Counted from the first letter of the stretch, positions 1 to 8,016 are shown. The stretch is 64,000 nucleotides of DNA from Pelagibius sp037652055 (GCF_037652055.1 NZ_JBBKAH010000003.1:310001-374000); one strand, 5' to 3'. Notes: generated by a model not told the origin, from the sequence alone. Numbers and translations: made by a program.

Positions 1-71
1 CATTGAAGGACCTGGCGGCGGAGCTGGACGCCATCTTCGCCAGGATCGCCGCCGACGCGGTGGGCGGCTAG
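1..71 (+). CDS. 3' end of an unidentified gene (partial)
   Basis: An open frame enters from the left edge and ends at TAG 69-71. The last residues read ELDAIFARIAADAVGG. The segment is helical and alanine-rich and too short to assign. Its stop is 11 bases from the stop of the convergent MarR gene. No terminator hairpin is visible between them. Confidence 0.5.
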   Translation, partial: LKDLAAELDAIFARIAADAVGG

Positions 72-82
72 AGCCCCTCTCC

Positions 83-535
83 TCACCCCTGCCCGAAAGT
101 CAGCGCCAGCAGGTCCCGGCGCAGCGCCTCCGGGCTTTCGCCGCGCAGCAGCTTGTCGACCGCGTCGTGAGTGGTTCGCCAGATCGGCACCGCTTGGGCC
201 AGCACGTCGCGGCCGGCCTCGGTGAGCGCCAGGCGGCGGCTGCGCTTGTCCTCCGGATCGGGGGTCACCGTCAGCAGCCCGCGCCTTTCCAGCGGCTTCA
301 GCGCGGCGGTCAGCGTCGTGCGGTCCATCGCCAGCAGACGCGCCACCTCGCCCATGCGCGGGGGCTTCGGGCGGTTCAAGGAAACCAAAAGGGAGTACTG
401 CCCGTTGGTAATGCCGGCGGGCTTCAAAGCCTCGTCGAAACGCCGGCCGATGGCGCGCGCCGCGCGCTGCAGATGCAGGCAAAGGCAGCGGTCGCGGACC
501 TCATGCGTAACGCTCAGGGGCAGGTCATCTCTCAT
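83..535 (-). CDS. MarR-family transcriptional regulator
   Basis: A 150-residue winged-helix protein of normal MarR length. The recognition helix is around residues 70-86 (MDRTTLTAALKPLERRG). The wing keeps the family basic signature D96-K-R98-S-R100-R101. The N-terminal helix holds a close cysteine pair, C17-x-C19, inside EVRDRCLCLHLQ, which could sense thiols or oxidants; this is inference. The gene is divergent from a VOC/DUF1428 operon. A perfect 18-bp palindrome lies 11 bases upstream of its ATG, so it most likely represses itself and the operon. A paralog sits at the far end of that operon. Family is certain, ligand unknown. Confidence 0.88.
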   Translation of the reverse strand: MRDDLPLSVTHEVRDRCLCLHLQRAARAIGRRFDEALKPAGITNGQYSLLVSLNRPKPPRMGEVARLLAMDRTTLTAALKPLERRGLLTVTPDPEDKRSRRLALTEAGRDVLAQAVPIWRTTHDAVDKLLRGESPEALRRDLLALTFGQG

Positions 536-545
536 GAGAATATTT

Positions 546-563
546 TATGTTGATATCAACATA
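546..563. promoter_or_regulatory. Candidate MarR operator
   Basis: TATGTTGATATCAACATA is a perfect 18-bp palindrome in the divergent gap between the MarR gene (start at 535) and the VOC operon (start at 668). Its size and placement are typical of MarR-dimer operators. The surrounding bases are AT-rich, as expected for overlapping promoters. Confidence 0.75.
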
Positions 564-667
564 TTTGTCAATTAAAGTCCGCGCCCTGAAGCCCCCTTAA
601 GCGATGAAAAAGAGCGCCCCCTGAAGACGCCTCCCCCCCATCATCAAGACAGGAAGTTGCTCGAATC

Positions 668-1084
668 ATGAAAGTTTACATCAACTTACCAGTCGACGAC
701 CTGGCCCGCTCGCGGGCCTTCTTCGCGGCGCTCGGCTTTTCCTTCAACGAGGCCTTCAGCGACGACACCGCGCTGGGCATGGAGATCAACGAGCACTGCG
801 CGGCCATGCTGCTGACCAAGGCGAAGTTCGCCCCCTTCACGCCGCGCCCCATCGCCGATGCCGGCAAGACCACCGAGGTGCTGACGGCGCTGCAGCTGGA
901 GAGCCGCGAGGCGGTCGACGCCATGGTGGCGACGGCGCTGGCCAACGGCGGCACGGCGGTGCGCGCGCCCGAGGACCACGGCTTCATGTACGGCCACGCC
1001 TTCGCCGATCCCGACGGCCACATCTGGGAGCCGTTCTGGATGAATGCTGAGGCCTTCGAGAAAGCGAAGGAGGATGCGGCATGA
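668..1084 (+). CDS. VOC-family glyoxalase/bleomycin-resistance-fold protein
   Basis: A 138-residue protein with the paired beta-alpha-beta-beta-beta modules of the vicinal oxygen chelate family. It opens with KVYINLPVDDLARSRAFFAALG and ends with the usual metal-site strand region DPDGHIWEPFW. Candidate metal ligands are the His and Glu of HIWEPFW. The substrate cannot be read from sequence; VOC members include lactoylglutathione lyases, dioxygenases and antibiotic-binding proteins. A good AGGAAG ribosome site precedes the ATG. It is the first gene of a four-gene operon and overlaps the next gene by ATGA. Confidence 0.85.
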   Translation: MKVYINLPVDDLARSRAFFAALGFSFNEAFSDDTALGMEINEHCAAMLLTKAKFAPFTPRPIADAGKTTEVLTALQLESREAVDAMVATALANGGTAVRAPEDHGFMYGHAFADPDGHIWEPFWMNAEAFEKAKEDAA

Positions 1085-1581
1085 CCATCGTGGAAAAGAA
1101 ATTCGGTGCGAACGCCGAGCACGTGAAAGTGCGCACTTGCCTGGGGTTCAACGGCAACGGTCACGAGGCGGCCGAGTTCTACATCTCGCTGCTGCCCGGC
1201 AGCTTCATCGAGAGCGCCTTCACGCCGGACGAGAACGCGCCGCCGCTGGTGGTCGAGTTCACCCTGGCCGGCGCGCCTTACATGATCCTGAACGGCGGGC
1301 CGAAGTTCCAGCCTTCCATCGCCGCCTCCATCTCGGTGCTGACCAAGGACCAGGCCGAGACCGACCGGCTGTGGGCGGCGCTCACCGCCGACGGCGGCGC
1401 CGAAGGTCACTGCTCCTGGCTCACCGACAAGTACGGCATCTCCTGGCAGATCGTGCCGGAGATTTTGCCGGTCCTGTTCAGCGACGACGACAAGGCCGCC
1501 GCCGGGCGCGCCTTCCAGGCCATGACGCAGATGCGCAAGATCGATATCGCCGCGGTGGAAGCGGCCTTCAACGCCAAATGA
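1081..1581 (+). CDS. VOC-family protein of the PhnB / 3-demethylubiquinone-methyltransferase-like group
   Basis: A 166-residue protein resembling the PhnB-like VOC branch. It has an early KVRTCLGFNGNGHEAAEFY segment and a C-terminal region with YGISWQIVPEILP. Despite the common family label, methyltransferase activity is not implied, since these proteins have a VOC fold. Its ATG overlaps the stop of the previous gene (ATGA) and its TGA overlaps the next ATG, so the operon is translationally coupled. Substrate unknown. Confidence 0.82.
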   Translation: MTIVEKKFGANAEHVKVRTCLGFNGNGHEAAEFYISLLPGSFIESAFTPDENAPPLVVEFTLAGAPYMILNGGPKFQPSIAASISVLTKDQAETDRLWAALTADGGAEGHCSWLTDKYGISWQIVPEILPVLFSDDDKAAAGRAFQAMTQMRKIDIAAVEAAFNAK

Positions 1582-2108
1582 TGGAGACGACGATGACCAG
1601 TCAGAACAAGGCTGCCCCAAACAAAGCGGCTGAAGCAGCCGCCGCCCAAGGTGTCCATTCCCTCAGCCCGCACCTCGTCTGCCGCGACGCCCGAAAGGCG
1701 ATCGACTTCTACAAGACGGCACTCGGCGCCGAAGAGCTGATCGTCCTCCCCGCCCCCGACGGCAAGATCATGCACGCCTGCCTCCGAATCAACGGCTCGT
1801 CGGTCATGCTGGTCGACGAGAATGTCGGCTGCGGCGCGGCCTCGCCGCAGCACCTCGGCGGCTCGCCGGTCACCCTGCACCTCATCGTCGACGACGCCGA
1901 TGCCGTGGCGGCGCGCGCCGTCGCCGCCGGCGCCAAGATCGTCATGCCTGTCGCCGACCAGTTCTGGGGCGACCGCTACGGCGTGATCGCGGATCCCTTC
2001 GGTCACCAGTGGTCGGTCGCGACGCCGGGCGAGAACGCGCCGCGCAGCGCCGAGGAATTGCAGGCGGCGGCCCGGAAGGCTTTCGCCGAGATGAGCGCGG
2101 GGAGCTGA
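1581..2108 (+). CDS. VOC-family PhnB-like protein
   Basis: About 175 residues from ATG 1581; a second in-frame ATG at 1593 (MTSQNK) is also possible. The frame stays open upstream, but that part is a shadow of the previous gene. The VOC core begins at LSPHLVCRDARKAIDFYK and ends with DRYGVIADPFGHQWSVATP, the typical PhnB-like final strand. An alanine-rich N-terminal extension of about 30 residues precedes the fold. It is the third consecutive VOC gene in the operon; the three proteins are different subfamilies, not recent tandem copies. Confidence 0.82.
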   Translation: METTMTSQNKAAPNKAAEAAAAQGVHSLSPHLVCRDARKAIDFYKTALGAEELIVLPAPDGKIMHACLRINGSSVMLVDENVGCGAASPQHLGGSPVTLHLIVDDADAVAARAVAAGAKIVMPVADQFWGDRYGVIADPFGHQWSVATPGENAPRSAEELQAAARKAFAEMSAGS

Positions 2109-2112
2109 AGCG

Positions 2113-2484
2113 ATGAGCCACAAGAACGGGACTTACGTCGACGGATTTCTGCTGCCCGTGCCGACGGCGGACAAGGAGACCTACCGCCGGATGGCGGAGG
2201 ACGTGGCCGTCCTGTTCAAGGAACACGGCGCCCTGTCGCTGGTCGAGTGCTGGGGCGACGACGTGCCCGAAGGCAAGCTGAACTCTTTCCACACCGCGGT
2301 GCTGCGCAAGCCGGAGGAGACCGTCGTCTTCGCCTGGATCACCTGGCCGTCGAAGGCGGCGCGCGACGACGCCATGAAGAAGAACATGATGGACGACCCG
2401 CGCATGAAGGCGTGGGAAGGCAAGGTTCCCTTCGACGGCAAGCGGATGATCTTCGGCGGCTTCGACGTGCTGGTAGATGCCTGA
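2113..2484 (+). CDS. DUF1428 family protein
   Basis: A 123-residue protein matching the DUF1428 family from memory of its conserved segments: YVDGFLLPVP near the N-terminus, VECWGDDVPEGK in the middle, and PFDGKRMIFGGFDVL at the end. These are small dimeric alpha/beta-barrel proteins without an established reaction. It starts 4 bases after the VOC gene stop and is the last gene of the operon. Association with VOC genes under MarR control suggests a stress or detoxification role, which is inference. Confidence 0.85.
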   Translation: MSHKNGTYVDGFLLPVPTADKETYRRMAEDVAVLFKEHGALSLVECWGDDVPEGKLNSFHTAVLRKPEETVVFAWITWPSKAARDDAMKKNMMDDPRMKAWEGKVPFDGKRMIFGGFDVLVDA

Positions 2485-2535
2485 CCCCCTTGATCACCTG
2501 ACGGGGCGCCATCGCGGCAGCCTTGGGCGGCCCTG

Positions 2536-3033
2536 CTACGGCTCTCCGAAGGCAAGGGCGAGCAGGTCGCCGCGCAGGGCGCCGGCGTCGCTGCCGGCCA
2601 GCAGCTGGCTGAGCGACTCATGAACGCTGCGCCAGGCCGCCAAGGCCTGTGCCAGCAACAGGAAGCCGGCCGTCGTCAGCTGCAGGCGGTATCCATGTTC
2701 TTCAAACGGGTCGGACTCCACGGTCAGCAAGCCGCGGCGCTCCAGCGGCGCCAGCGCCGCGACCAGAACGTCGGGCTCCATCACCAGGAGGCGCTCCAAC
2801 TCCACGGCGCGCGGCGGCTGCGGCCGGCTCAGCATGACCAGCAGCGAATATTCGCCGCTGGTCAGGCCGAGGGGCTTCAGCGCCGCGTCGAAGCGGTCCG
2901 CGACGGCCCGCGCCGCTGCCTGCAGATGCAGGCAGAAGCAACGGTCGCGTACCTCATAGGCCGCGACGAACAGCCAGTCGTCAGGCGGGCTGGAGGCCAT
3001 CTGCACCTGCGGAACGGCGGGTGAGCCCAACAT
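2536..3033 (-). CDS. MarR-like regulator, paralog of the 83-535 gene
   Basis: About 165 residues from ATG 3033; ATG 3000 (MASSPPDD) is an alternative start. It shares with the first MarR protein the segments YEVRDRC-x-CLHLQ, ALKP.G.T.G.YSLLV and LERRGLLTV, so the two are paralogs. The recognition helix has changed (MEPDVLVAALAPLERRG), and the wing lost its Asp/Arg cluster (DPFEEHGYRLQLT in place of DPEDKRSRRLALT). DNA binding may therefore be altered or lost. Its ATG overlaps the stop of the upstream MipA gene (TGATG), so it is the second cistron of a mipA operon. Confidence 0.82.
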   Translation of the reverse strand: MLGSPAVPQVQMASSPPDDWLFVAAYEVRDRCFCLHLQAAARAVADRFDAALKPLGLTSGEYSLLVMLSRPQPPRAVELERLLVMEPDVLVAALAPLERRGLLTVESDPFEEHGYRLQLTTAGFLLLAQALAAWRSVHESLSQLLAGSDAGALRGDLLALAFGEP

Positions 3034-3887
3034 CAGAATTGATACACGACGGCGAGACCGGCGATGCCTTGCCCGGCGCTTCCCTCGTCGTCGACGATGG
3101 GACTGTCGGCGGCATCGCCGACCAGCCGGGTGTAGCCCGCAAAACCCATGACGCCCCAATGCTCGCTCAGCTGATAGCTCACATCGAGCGAAATGCCGAC
3201 ATCCTGGAGACCGCCATCGGGATTGTAAGCGGAAAGGCCGCTGCGCGCCGCGTCGGCAGTGTCGATGCCGAAGTAGGTATCGGCATAGTCGCCGTCGCCG
3301 AAGGTCGCGGCAATGCCGAGGCCGACGCGCAGCCGTTCCAGCGGCGAGAAGCTGTAGGTCGGGCCCAACGATACCGTGGTGCCCTTGGCGTCATTGCTGG
3401 TGCCGGTTTTCACGTCCACCCCGAAGGCCAGCTCGTCGCTCGGGTGAATCAGCTCGTAGAGCGACACTTTGATGAAGGCACCGACCTCGACCGTATCGTC
3501 GATATCCCGCAGGGCGTCGACGCGATCGTTCTTCACGTCGTCCCGGCCGCCCCGCAGTCCGACGATCGGGCCGAACTCCCATCGCGAAAGCGGCGATAGG
3601 TTGGCGCGCAGCTCCAGTCCCTGGATCTCCAGGTAGTAGTTGTCATAGCCGAGCTTTCCGGCGATCAGCGGCGCCGCCTCATAATCCTCGGAGCCCTCGT
3701 ACTCGGGGACGGCAACGGCGCCCGCGGCCAGATAACCGTTCCATCCGCTGTCCGCAGCCATGGATGAGGGCTCGCCTTGCGGCGCCGCCACGGGGTCTTC
3801 CGCCCTCGCCGCGGTTCCCCGCGACATGCAGACCAACAGAACCGCCGAGCACAGCAGCACGGCACGCGACACGCTTGCAGCGACCAT
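3033..3887 (-). CDS. MipA/OmpV family outer-membrane protein
   Basis: A 284-residue precursor with a signal peptide (hydrophobic residues about 8-23, then cleavage near ARAEDP), followed by alternating beta strands and a C-terminal phenylalanine (VVYQF), as in outer-membrane barrels. The segment YTRLVGDAADSPI near the end is typical of the MipA/OmpV family. ATG 3887 is preferred because GAGG lies 8 bases upstream; an in-frame TTG lies just before. It is divergent from an OmpR-type two-component pair, which probably controls it, and is translationally coupled to a MarR-like gene. A second MipA gene occurs at 57660-58484 in the same arrangement. Confidence 0.88.
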   Translation of the reverse strand: MVAASVSRAVLLCSAVLLVCMSRGTAARAEDPVAAPQGEPSSMAADSGWNGYLAAGAVAVPEYEGSEDYEAAPLIAGKLGYDNYYLEIQGLELRANLSPLSRWEFGPIVGLRGGRDDVKNDRVDALRDIDDTVEVGAFIKVSLYELIHPSDELAFGVDVKTGTSNDAKGTTVSLGPTYSFSPLERLRVGLGIAATFGDGDYADTYFGIDTADAARSGLSAYNPDGGLQDVGISLDVSYQLSEHWGVMGFAGYTRLVGDAADSPIVDDEGSAGQGIAGLAVVYQF

Positions 3888-4028
3888 CAATAATTCCTCG
3901 TCTTGGTTAACGGCTTGATTTGCGTTCCTACGATTCCGCGACCCCTCTCACCGTGGCGTGGGGAGGGCCGGCCTTCCGTATGACGAGGGACACTAAGGGA
4001 GCGCCGAAGGCTGCCGATGTCGGGAAGC

Positions 4029-4056
4029 TTTCGGTTTGTTACGAAATGTTTCGACG
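4029..4056. promoter_or_regulatory. Candidate OmpR-type response-regulator site
   Basis: In the divergent gap between mipA and the regulator gene, TGTTACGAAA (4037-4046) is followed immediately by TGTTTCGACG (4047-4056). The repeat TGTTxCGA therefore recurs with a 10-bp period, the spacing at which OmpR-family winged helices bind head to tail. A further TTTCGG lies just before. The binding protein is inferred from position only. Confidence 0.4.
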
Positions 4057-4152
4057 GCCAACTGGCTGCTGGCTTTGCCGCGATTTTGCGCTAGGGTCGG
4101 GCTGGCCTCGCAAAGGAGGCGCCCCCGTTTCTGCCCCGAGACCGCCCCCCGA

Positions 4153-4914
4153 ATGATGCAGCAAGGATCGACACCGCAGATCCTGATCGTCGACGACGAT
4201 CCGGAGATAAGGGCGCGGCTCGGAAAATTCCTAAGCGATCACGGCCTCGACGTCAGCGAAGCGGGTAACGGGCAGGAAATGACGGCGATGCTGCGCCGTA
4301 AGCAGATCGATCTCGTCGTCCTCGACGTCATGATGCCCGGTGACGACGGCCTGGCGCTCTGCCGCCGCCTGCGGATGGACAACACCATCCCGATCATTCT
4401 GCTGACGGCGCTGAGCGGCGATACCGACCGCATCGTCGGGCTGGAGCTGGGCGCCGACGACTACGTCACTAAGCCGTTCAATCCGCGTGAGCTGCTGGCG
4501 CGCATCCGCGCCCTGATCCGGCGCTCCGGCATGGCCTCGACACCGCGGATGCCGCGCACGCGACCGCCGGTCCACCAATTCTCAGGCTGGCAGCTGGATA
4601 TCAACCATCGCTCCCTGATGTCACCGGACGGCCACCTGGTCATCCTGACAAGCAGCGAGTTCGACCTACTGGCCGTATTCGTCGAGCACCCCCAGCGCAC
4701 CATGAGCCGCGAACAACTGCTGGAGTGCCTGCACGGCCGCGCCATCCATCAGTTCGACCGCAGCATCGACGTGCATATCAGCCGCCTCAGGCGAAAAATC
4801 GAGCCCAATCCGGCCAATCCGACCATCATCAAGACCATCCGGAACGAAGGTTACTTCTTTACGCCCAGCGTCGAGCTGGCCGCCGACCCGGTGAACGAAC
4901 GGAGCCCGGCATGA
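4153..4914 (+). CDS. OmpR-family response regulator
   Basis: A 253-residue protein from ATG 4153 (MMQQGS); an in-frame upstream extension lacks family similarity. The receiver domain is at residues 8-125, with acidic D14-D16, phosphoacceptor D58 in VVLDVMMPG, and the conserved Lys in DDYVTKPF. The Trans_Reg_C winged helix covers about 145-240 and includes SRLRRKIEPNP and the wing IRNEGYFF. The next gene, a histidine kinase, overlaps by ATGA. Together with the divergent mipA this forms a module also present at 57.7-60.8 kb. Confidence 0.93.
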   Translation: MMQQGSTPQILIVDDDPEIRARLGKFLSDHGLDVSEAGNGQEMTAMLRRKQIDLVVLDVMMPGDDGLALCRRLRMDNTIPIILLTALSGDTDRIVGLELGADDYVTKPFNPRELLARIRALIRRSGMASTPRMPRTRPPVHQFSGWQLDINHRSLMSPDGHLVILTSSEFDLLAVFVEHPQRTMSREQLLECLHGRAIHQFDRSIDVHISRLRRKIEPNPANPTIIKTIRNEGYFFTPSVELAADPVNERSPA

Positions 4915-6377
4915 GGCTGCCCCGTTTGCCCAAACTGGGTCTGGCGCCGCGGCTCGCCATACAGATCGTCTTCATCCTGGTGACGACGGTCCTGGTGGAC
5001 TGGGTATCCCAGGTGATCATCCCGATGCCCGACATCATCCTGATGGATCGCGAGTGGCTGGGGGCGGCCGTTCGCGATGCCTGGGACGAAGCCGAGCGGA
5101 CGCCGGCCCCTTTGCGGAAGGCCGCGCTCGAGAAGCTGCCTTCCAGCACGATGCTGGATTTCGCCACGTCGGACCGGCCGAACGCCGCAGCGTCAGACGA
5201 TCACCTCGAGAAGCTAGAACCGCTGAAAGCGGTGCTGCAGCAGCACCTGCCCGCGGACACCCGGATCCTTGTCTCCGCCAAGGAACCGCCCTTCTTCGAT
5301 TTCGACCGCTCGCTGGATTCGGTTGCGGTGGTCGTGAGTGAAATTCCGTTCCGGATGATCGACGAGTTGGAAGACAGCGGCAAGGGCGAGGTGCTGATCA
5401 CGCCGCATCTGCAAGTTCAAGCCGCCCTGTCCGACGGGACCTGGCTGACCGTGCAGCAAAGCACCGACGGCTCCGTCTTTCCGCGCCTCGTGCGGAATTT
5501 CGCAGCACCGGCCTATCTCGTCATCATCATTCTGGTCATCTCGTTCCAGGCATCGCGGGTCCTGCTGAAGCCCCTGCTGCAGCTCTCCGCCGCTGCCGAG
5601 CGCCTGGGCCGGGAGCGCAGCGTCACGGCCATTCCGGAGATGGACCTTCCGGAATACAAGGCCATCGCCGACAGCTTCAACGACATGCAGACGCGGCTGA
5701 AGCGCTTCATCGACGAGCGCACGCAGATGCTGGCGGCCATTTCGCACGACCTGAACACCCCCCTGACCCGCCTGCGCCTGCTGGCCGAGGACCTGGACGA
5801 CCGGCGCCAGCGCGCGCAGGTGCTCTCGGATATCGGCGAGATGGAAATGATGATTCAGAGCGCGCTCGCCTTCGCGCGCGACGACTCGCGCCAGGAGCCG
5901 TCGGTCTCCGTCGACATCGCCTCCCTGCTCATCAGCCTCTGCGACACCGTCAGCGACGCCGGCCGGACGGCCCGCTACCGCGGACCGGACCATGCCTTCC
6001 TGTCGTGCCGGCCGGTCGCCCTGCGCCGCGCCATCAGCAATCTCATCGACAACGGCTGCAAGTACGGCGGGCAGGTGGCGGTGGATCTGGAAGTCGTCGC
6101 CGAGGCCGTCGAAATCCGCATCGCGGATCAGGGTCCCGGCATCCCGGAACAGGATCGGGAAAAGGCCTTCATGCCCTTTCAGCGACTGGAAACCTCGCGC
6201 AACCGGCAGACGGGCGGCACCGGGCTGGGGCTGCCGATCGCCCGCGACATCATCCGCAGCCACGGCGGCGACATCGTGCTGCAGAACGGCCGGGACGTCG
6301 GCCTGATCGTCACCGTGCGGCTGCCCCGGCCGGCGCAGACCGCCTTGCGCAAGGCCGCCCTGCGCAAATCCGCGTAG
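4911..6377 (+). CDS. Sensor histidine kinase (EnvZ-like)
   Basis: 488 residues from ATG 4911. TM1 is at about 17-35 and TM2 at about 198-215, enclosing a periplasmic sensor of about 160 residues. A HAMP linker follows. The H box is AAISHDLNTPLTRLRL with H279. The ATPase domain has NLIDNGCKYG (N box), DQGPGIP (G1) and GGTGLGLPIA (G2), so the kinase looks intact. HD(L)NTPL is the EnvZ-type HisKA variant. It overlaps the response regulator by ATGA and is its evident partner. The signal is unknown; an envelope stress input is suggested by the divergent MipA gene. Confidence 0.92.
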   Translation: MRLPRLPKLGLAPRLAIQIVFILVTTVLVDWVSQVIIPMPDIILMDREWLGAAVRDAWDEAERTPAPLRKAALEKLPSSTMLDFATSDRPNAAASDDHLEKLEPLKAVLQQHLPADTRILVSAKEPPFFDFDRSLDSVAVVVSEIPFRMIDELEDSGKGEVLITPHLQVQAALSDGTWLTVQQSTDGSVFPRLVRNFAAPAYLVIIILVISFQASRVLLKPLLQLSAAAERLGRERSVTAIPEMDLPEYKAIADSFNDMQTRLKRFIDERTQMLAAISHDLNTPLTRLRLLAEDLDDRRQRAQVLSDIGEMEMMIQSALAFARDDSRQEPSVSVDIASLLISLCDTVSDAGRTARYRGPDHAFLSCRPVALRRAISNLIDNGCKYGGQVAVDLEVVAEAVEIRIADQGPGIPEQDREKAFMPFQRLETSRNRQTGGTGLGLPIARDIIRSHGGDIVLQNGRDVGLIVTVRLPRPAQTALRKAALRKSA

Positions 6378-6418
6378 CAGGCTGCTGTAAAGAAAGCTTG
6401 GGAAAAGCGCGCCGGGCC

Positions 6419-6748
6419 TCAGCCCAGCATGTTGTTCACTTCCTTGGGCAGCTCGACCACCAGGCCGTCCATGTCCTCGGTCATGACGATCTGACAGCCG
6501 AGGCGCGAGGTCGGCCTCAGGCCGAAGGCGAGGTCGAGCATGTCCTCCTCGTCCTCCGAGGGATCGCCCAGCTTGGCGTACCAGTCCGGGTCGACGATGA
6601 CGTGGCAGGTGGCGCAGGCCAGCGAACCCTCGCACGCGCCCTCGATATCGACATCGAAGCGGTGGGCGATCTCCATCACCGAAAGGCCGACGGGGGCATC
6701 CACTTCCTTGCGGTTGCCGTCCTTCTCGATGAACGTCAGCTTCGGCAT
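6419..6748 (-). CDS. Adrenodoxin-type 2Fe-2S ferredoxin
   Basis: A 109-residue ferredoxin with the four cluster ligands C39, C45, C48 (C-x5-C-x2-C in EGACEGSLACATCH) and C85 (RLGCQIV). The spacing and the sequence DEEDMLDLAFGLRPTSRLGCQI are those of the Isc-associated/adrenodoxin group. It is an electron carrier for Fe-S cluster assembly and related reactions in the cytoplasm. It lies last in the cysE, iscR, desulfurase, desulfurase, ferredoxin operon, 44 bases after the preceding gene, which supports an Fe-S assembly role. Confidence 0.92.
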   Translation of the reverse strand: MPKLTFIEKDGNRKEVDAPVGLSVMEIAHRFDVDIEGACEGSLACATCHVIVDPDWYAKLGDPSEDEEDMLDLAFGLRPTSRLGCQIVMTEDMDGLVVELPKEVNNMLG

Positions 6749-6792
6749 GAACTCCTGCTCCTCACACGTCGTCTCAACTGCACATCAACCCA

Positions 6793-8007
6793 CTACTCAG
6801 CCGCCGCGCTGCCTTCCGCGCGCAGCTTGGCGACCGCGGCCGCCAGCTCCTCGACCGCCTGGTCGATTTCCGCCTCGGTGTTGAAGCGGCCGACGGCGAG
6901 CCGGATCGACCCGCGCGCCCGCTCGTCCGGCAGGCCCAAGGCCTGCAGCACGTAGGACGGCTCGACCGCCGCCGAGGTGCAGGCCGAACCCGAGGACACC
7001 GCCAGCCGCGGCAGGGCCCGCATCAGGGCCTCCGCGTCGATCCCCTCGAAGGCGAGATTGAGGTTGCCGGCGACCCGCCGTTCCGCATGGCCGTTGAGGG
7101 CGACCCCCGAAAGACGGCCTGTAATGCCCTCAAGCAGCCGGGTCTTCAAGGCCGAAATGCGGGCCGTTTCCCCCGCCATCTCTGCCCCGGCGATTTCCGC
7201 CGCCCGGCCGAAGCCGACGCAGAGCGGCGTCGCCAGGGTGCCGGAGCGCAGGCCGCGCTCCTGGCCGCCGCCGTCGATCAGCGGCTCCAGGCGCACCCGC
7301 GGCCGGCGCCGCACATACAGCGCGCCGATGCCCTTGGGGCCGTAGAACTTGTGGCCGGAGATGCTCATGAGGTCGATGCCCAGGGCCACCACGTCGAGGG
7401 CGATCTTGCCGACCGCCTGGGCGGCGTCGCAGTGGAAGTAGGCGCCCTTCTCCCGGCAGATCGCGGCGATCTCGGCCAGCGGCTGGATGACCCCGATCTC
7501 GTTATTCACCGCCATGACAGAGACCACGGCGGTCTCCTCGGTCACCGCGTCGGCCAGCACATCCAGATCGACCAGGCCGTCGGGCAGCACCGGCAGGATG
7601 TCGACCCGGTGGCCTTCGCGCTCCAAAGCACGGACGCTCTCCAGCACGCACTTGTGCTCGCTGGCCAGGGTCACCACGTGGGGCCGCCGCTGGCGGTGGA
7701 AGCGCGCCGCGCCCTTGATCGCCAGGTTGTTGGACTCGGTGGCGCCGGAGGTGAAGATCACCTCGCGGGGCTCCGCGCCGATGAGGCTGGCCAGCTGTCC
7801 GCGCGCCTGCTCCACCGCCTCCTCGGCGTCCCAGCCGAAGGCGTGGGCGCTGGAGTGGGGATTGCCGAAACGCTCGGTGAAGAACGGCAGCATGGCCTCG
7901 ACCACCCGCGGGTCGGTCGGCGTGGTCGCCTGGTTGTCCAGGTAGATGCCCGGCGGACGCCGGTTGGCCTTCTGGGAGGTGTCCTTGTCCATGCCCGCTC
8001 CGTCCAT
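6793..8007 (-). CDS. Cysteine desulfurase, IscS type
   Basis: 404 residues from ATG 8007, which has GAGG 7 bases upstream; an in-frame GTG lies at 8013. It is a fold-type I PLP enzyme converting cysteine to alanine with transfer of sulfur to a catalytic cysteine. Visible landmarks are YLDNQATTP near the N-terminus, the PLP lysine K220 in SISGHKFYGPKG, and the catalytic loop SSGSACTSAAVEPSYV with C343. That loop matches the IscS group. It starts only a few bases after the second desulfurase gene. No iscU or suf scaffold gene follows within the operon, which is unusual. Confidence 0.92.
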   Translation of the reverse strand: MDGAGMDKDTSQKANRRPPGIYLDNQATTPTDPRVVEAMLPFFTERFGNPHSSAHAFGWDAEEAVEQARGQLASLIGAEPREVIFTSGATESNNLAIKGAARFHRQRRPHVVTLASEHKCVLESVRALEREGHRVDILPVLPDGLVDLDVLADAVTEETAVVSVMAVNNEIGVIQPLAEIAAICREKGAYFHCDAAQAVGKIALDVVALGIDLMSISGHKFYGPKGIGALYVRRRPRVRLEPLIDGGGQERGLRSGTLATPLCVGFGRAAEIAGAEMAGETARISALKTRLLEGITGRLSGVALNGHAERRVAGNLNLAFEGIDAEALMRALPRLAVSSGSACTSAAVEPSYVLQALGLPDERARGSIRLAVGRFNTEAEIDQAVEELAAAVAKLRAEGSAAAE

Positions 8008-8016
8008 GCCCACGCC

